DNA of 54,329 nt. Origin: JACQZU01 sp041908165 (GTDB lineage: Bacteria > Acidobacteriota > Holophagae > Holophagales > Holophagaceae). The position numbers were made by a program, and so were the translations under genes. The stretch is from NCBI GenBank assembly GCA_041908165.1, contig JAYRFV010000083.1, positions 1-54,329 on the forward strand, given 5' to 3'. The notes beneath the pieces are model-generated. The model saw only the letters and a list, made by a program, of their open reading frames with translations. It did no database searches and was not told where the DNA came from. Positions 53,673-54,329 of this stretch are shown piece by piece (within the stretch, counting starts at the first letter, position 1; every line of letters starts with the position of its first letter).

Positions 53673-54329
53673 ATGACGCATCAATCGCCTTTTTCTGCCG
53701 CCGGCCTGCCTTCGTCCGATCTCCTCGCCTCCTACGGCTGGTCGCCCGCCCAGGCGGATGCCTTCAACCTTGCCGCGCCTCCCGGCTCCGAGCCGGGGCG
53801 CATCGTCGCCGCCAGCCGCGGCCTGGTCCTTTCCCGCACCGCCCACGGGGAATGCTGGGGGGTGCCTACGGGACGCCTGCGGGAAAGCCTCAGGAGGGAG
53901 GGACTGAGCCTCTGCACCGGGGACTGGATCATCCTCCAGTCCAATCCGGGTCCATCCAAGGCTTCGATCCTCGGCCTACTCCCACGCGGAGCGTCGCTCC
54001 AGCGCCAGGCCCCCGGGGGCGGCGGCCGCGCCCAGCACCTCGCCGCCAACCTCGAGGTGGTCCTACTGGTCATGGGCCTGGATCGGAACTTCAACCCGGC
54101 CCGCCTGGAACGGCTGCTGACCCTGGCCTGGGGAAGCGGGGCCGAGCCGCTGGTGGTGCTCACCAAGCGGGACCTCCATCCGCAGTGGCAGGGGTTCGCC
54201 GCGCGAATCGAGGGGATCGCCCCGGGCGTGCCGGTGCTGGCCCTTTCCGCGCGGACCGCCGAGGGCCTGGACGGCCTCCGGGCCCACCTGACCGAAGGGC
54301 GCACCGGCGTGATGGTCGGTTCCTCGGGC
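53673..54329 (+). CDS. rsgA: ribosome small-subunit-dependent GTPase RsgA, 3' end outside the window
   Basis: Late 30S assembly GTPase. The visible 219 codons cover an N-terminal extension and OB-fold (about 40-115: GLVLSRTAHGECWGVPTGR, GDWIILQ), then the circularly permuted GTPase: ANLEVVLLVMGLDRNFNPARLERLL, the G4 motif LTKRD, the G5-like ALSARTAEGL, and the start of the P-loop at the very end (VGSSG). The zinc-binding C-terminal domain is missing only because the window ends. The ATG at 53673 is preceded by AGGGAA. Confidence 0.9.
   Translation, partial: MTHQSPFSAAGLPSSDLLASYGWSPAQADAFNLAAPPGSEPGRIVAASRGLVLSRTAHGECWGVPTGRLRESLRREGLSLCTGDWIILQSNPGPSKASILGLLPRGASLQRQAPGGGGRAQHLAANLEVVLLVMGLDRNFNPARLERLLTLAWGSGAEPLVVLTKRDLHPQWQGFAARIEGIAPGVPVLALSARTAEGLDGLRAHLTEGRTGVMVGSSG

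Overview
This is a GC-rich, gene-dense bacterial window with about 46 protein-coding genes, one of them cut by the right edge. I see no rRNA, tRNA, CRISPR array, insertion sequence or prophage. Gene content (outer-membrane porin, TPR/PEGA/PDZ envelope proteins, secreted peptidases, quinone-linked lactate oxidation, a flavinylated redox operon) points to a Gram-negative bacterium with respiratory metabolism. An acidobacterium of the Holophaga/Geothrix type is my best guess, from overall feel only.

Layout. 1-9.5 kb: galU, mnmG, pssA, a tandem pair of secreted paralogues, a CNT nucleoside transporter, a Roadblock/LC7 protein and a small membrane-protein set (DUF2752 plus two Yip1-like proteins). 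9.6-20.6 kb: a rightward run of a HEAT-repeat protein with a degenerate receiver domain, TPR/propeller and PEGA/PDZ secreted proteins, a small membrane protein, aroA, and a 1015-residue sigma-54 activator translationally coupled to aroA. 20.6-25.6 kb: a leftward operon apbE - porin - FMN-binding protein - four-helix membrane protein - mutL, with a Fur-like palindrome at its head. 25.7-30.1 kb: a secreted metallopeptidase with a beta-rich C-terminus, a MntA-HepT toxin-antitoxin pair and a membrane-anchored metallophosphoesterase. 30.1-42.9 kb: M28 and S9 peptidases, RsmB-type methyltransferase, Hsp33, an acyltransferase, the queC-PAS-queF-cupin-folK group, acyl-CoA dehydrogenase, a C-terminal-processing peptidase and gmk. 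42.9-53.1 kb: a 2-hydroxyacid (lactate, perhaps glycolate) locus. 53.1-54.3 kb: a small HTH protein and the start of rsgA.

How the genes work together. In the hydroxyacid locus a permease imports the acid, an FAD/Fe-S D-lactate-type dehydrogenase and a LutABC-type enzyme (LutA and LutB fused) oxidise it, and a divergent FadR-family regulator is co-transcribed with malate synthase; the intergenic region carries two TGGT-N3-ACCA-like operators. In the flavin operon ApbE would attach FMN to the exported FMN-binding protein, which could take electrons from the adjacent histidine-rich membrane protein, while the porin supplies outer-membrane passage; the Fur-like site suggests a role in iron reduction or uptake. 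This is the most promising candidate for an undescribed system.

The genome is very compact: all six convergent gene pairs meet stop to stop with overlaps or gaps of at most 8 bp, and several co-directional pairs overlap as ATGA, GTGA or, unusually, TTGA. Functional names rest on motifs and family knowledge read by eye; no database search was run.
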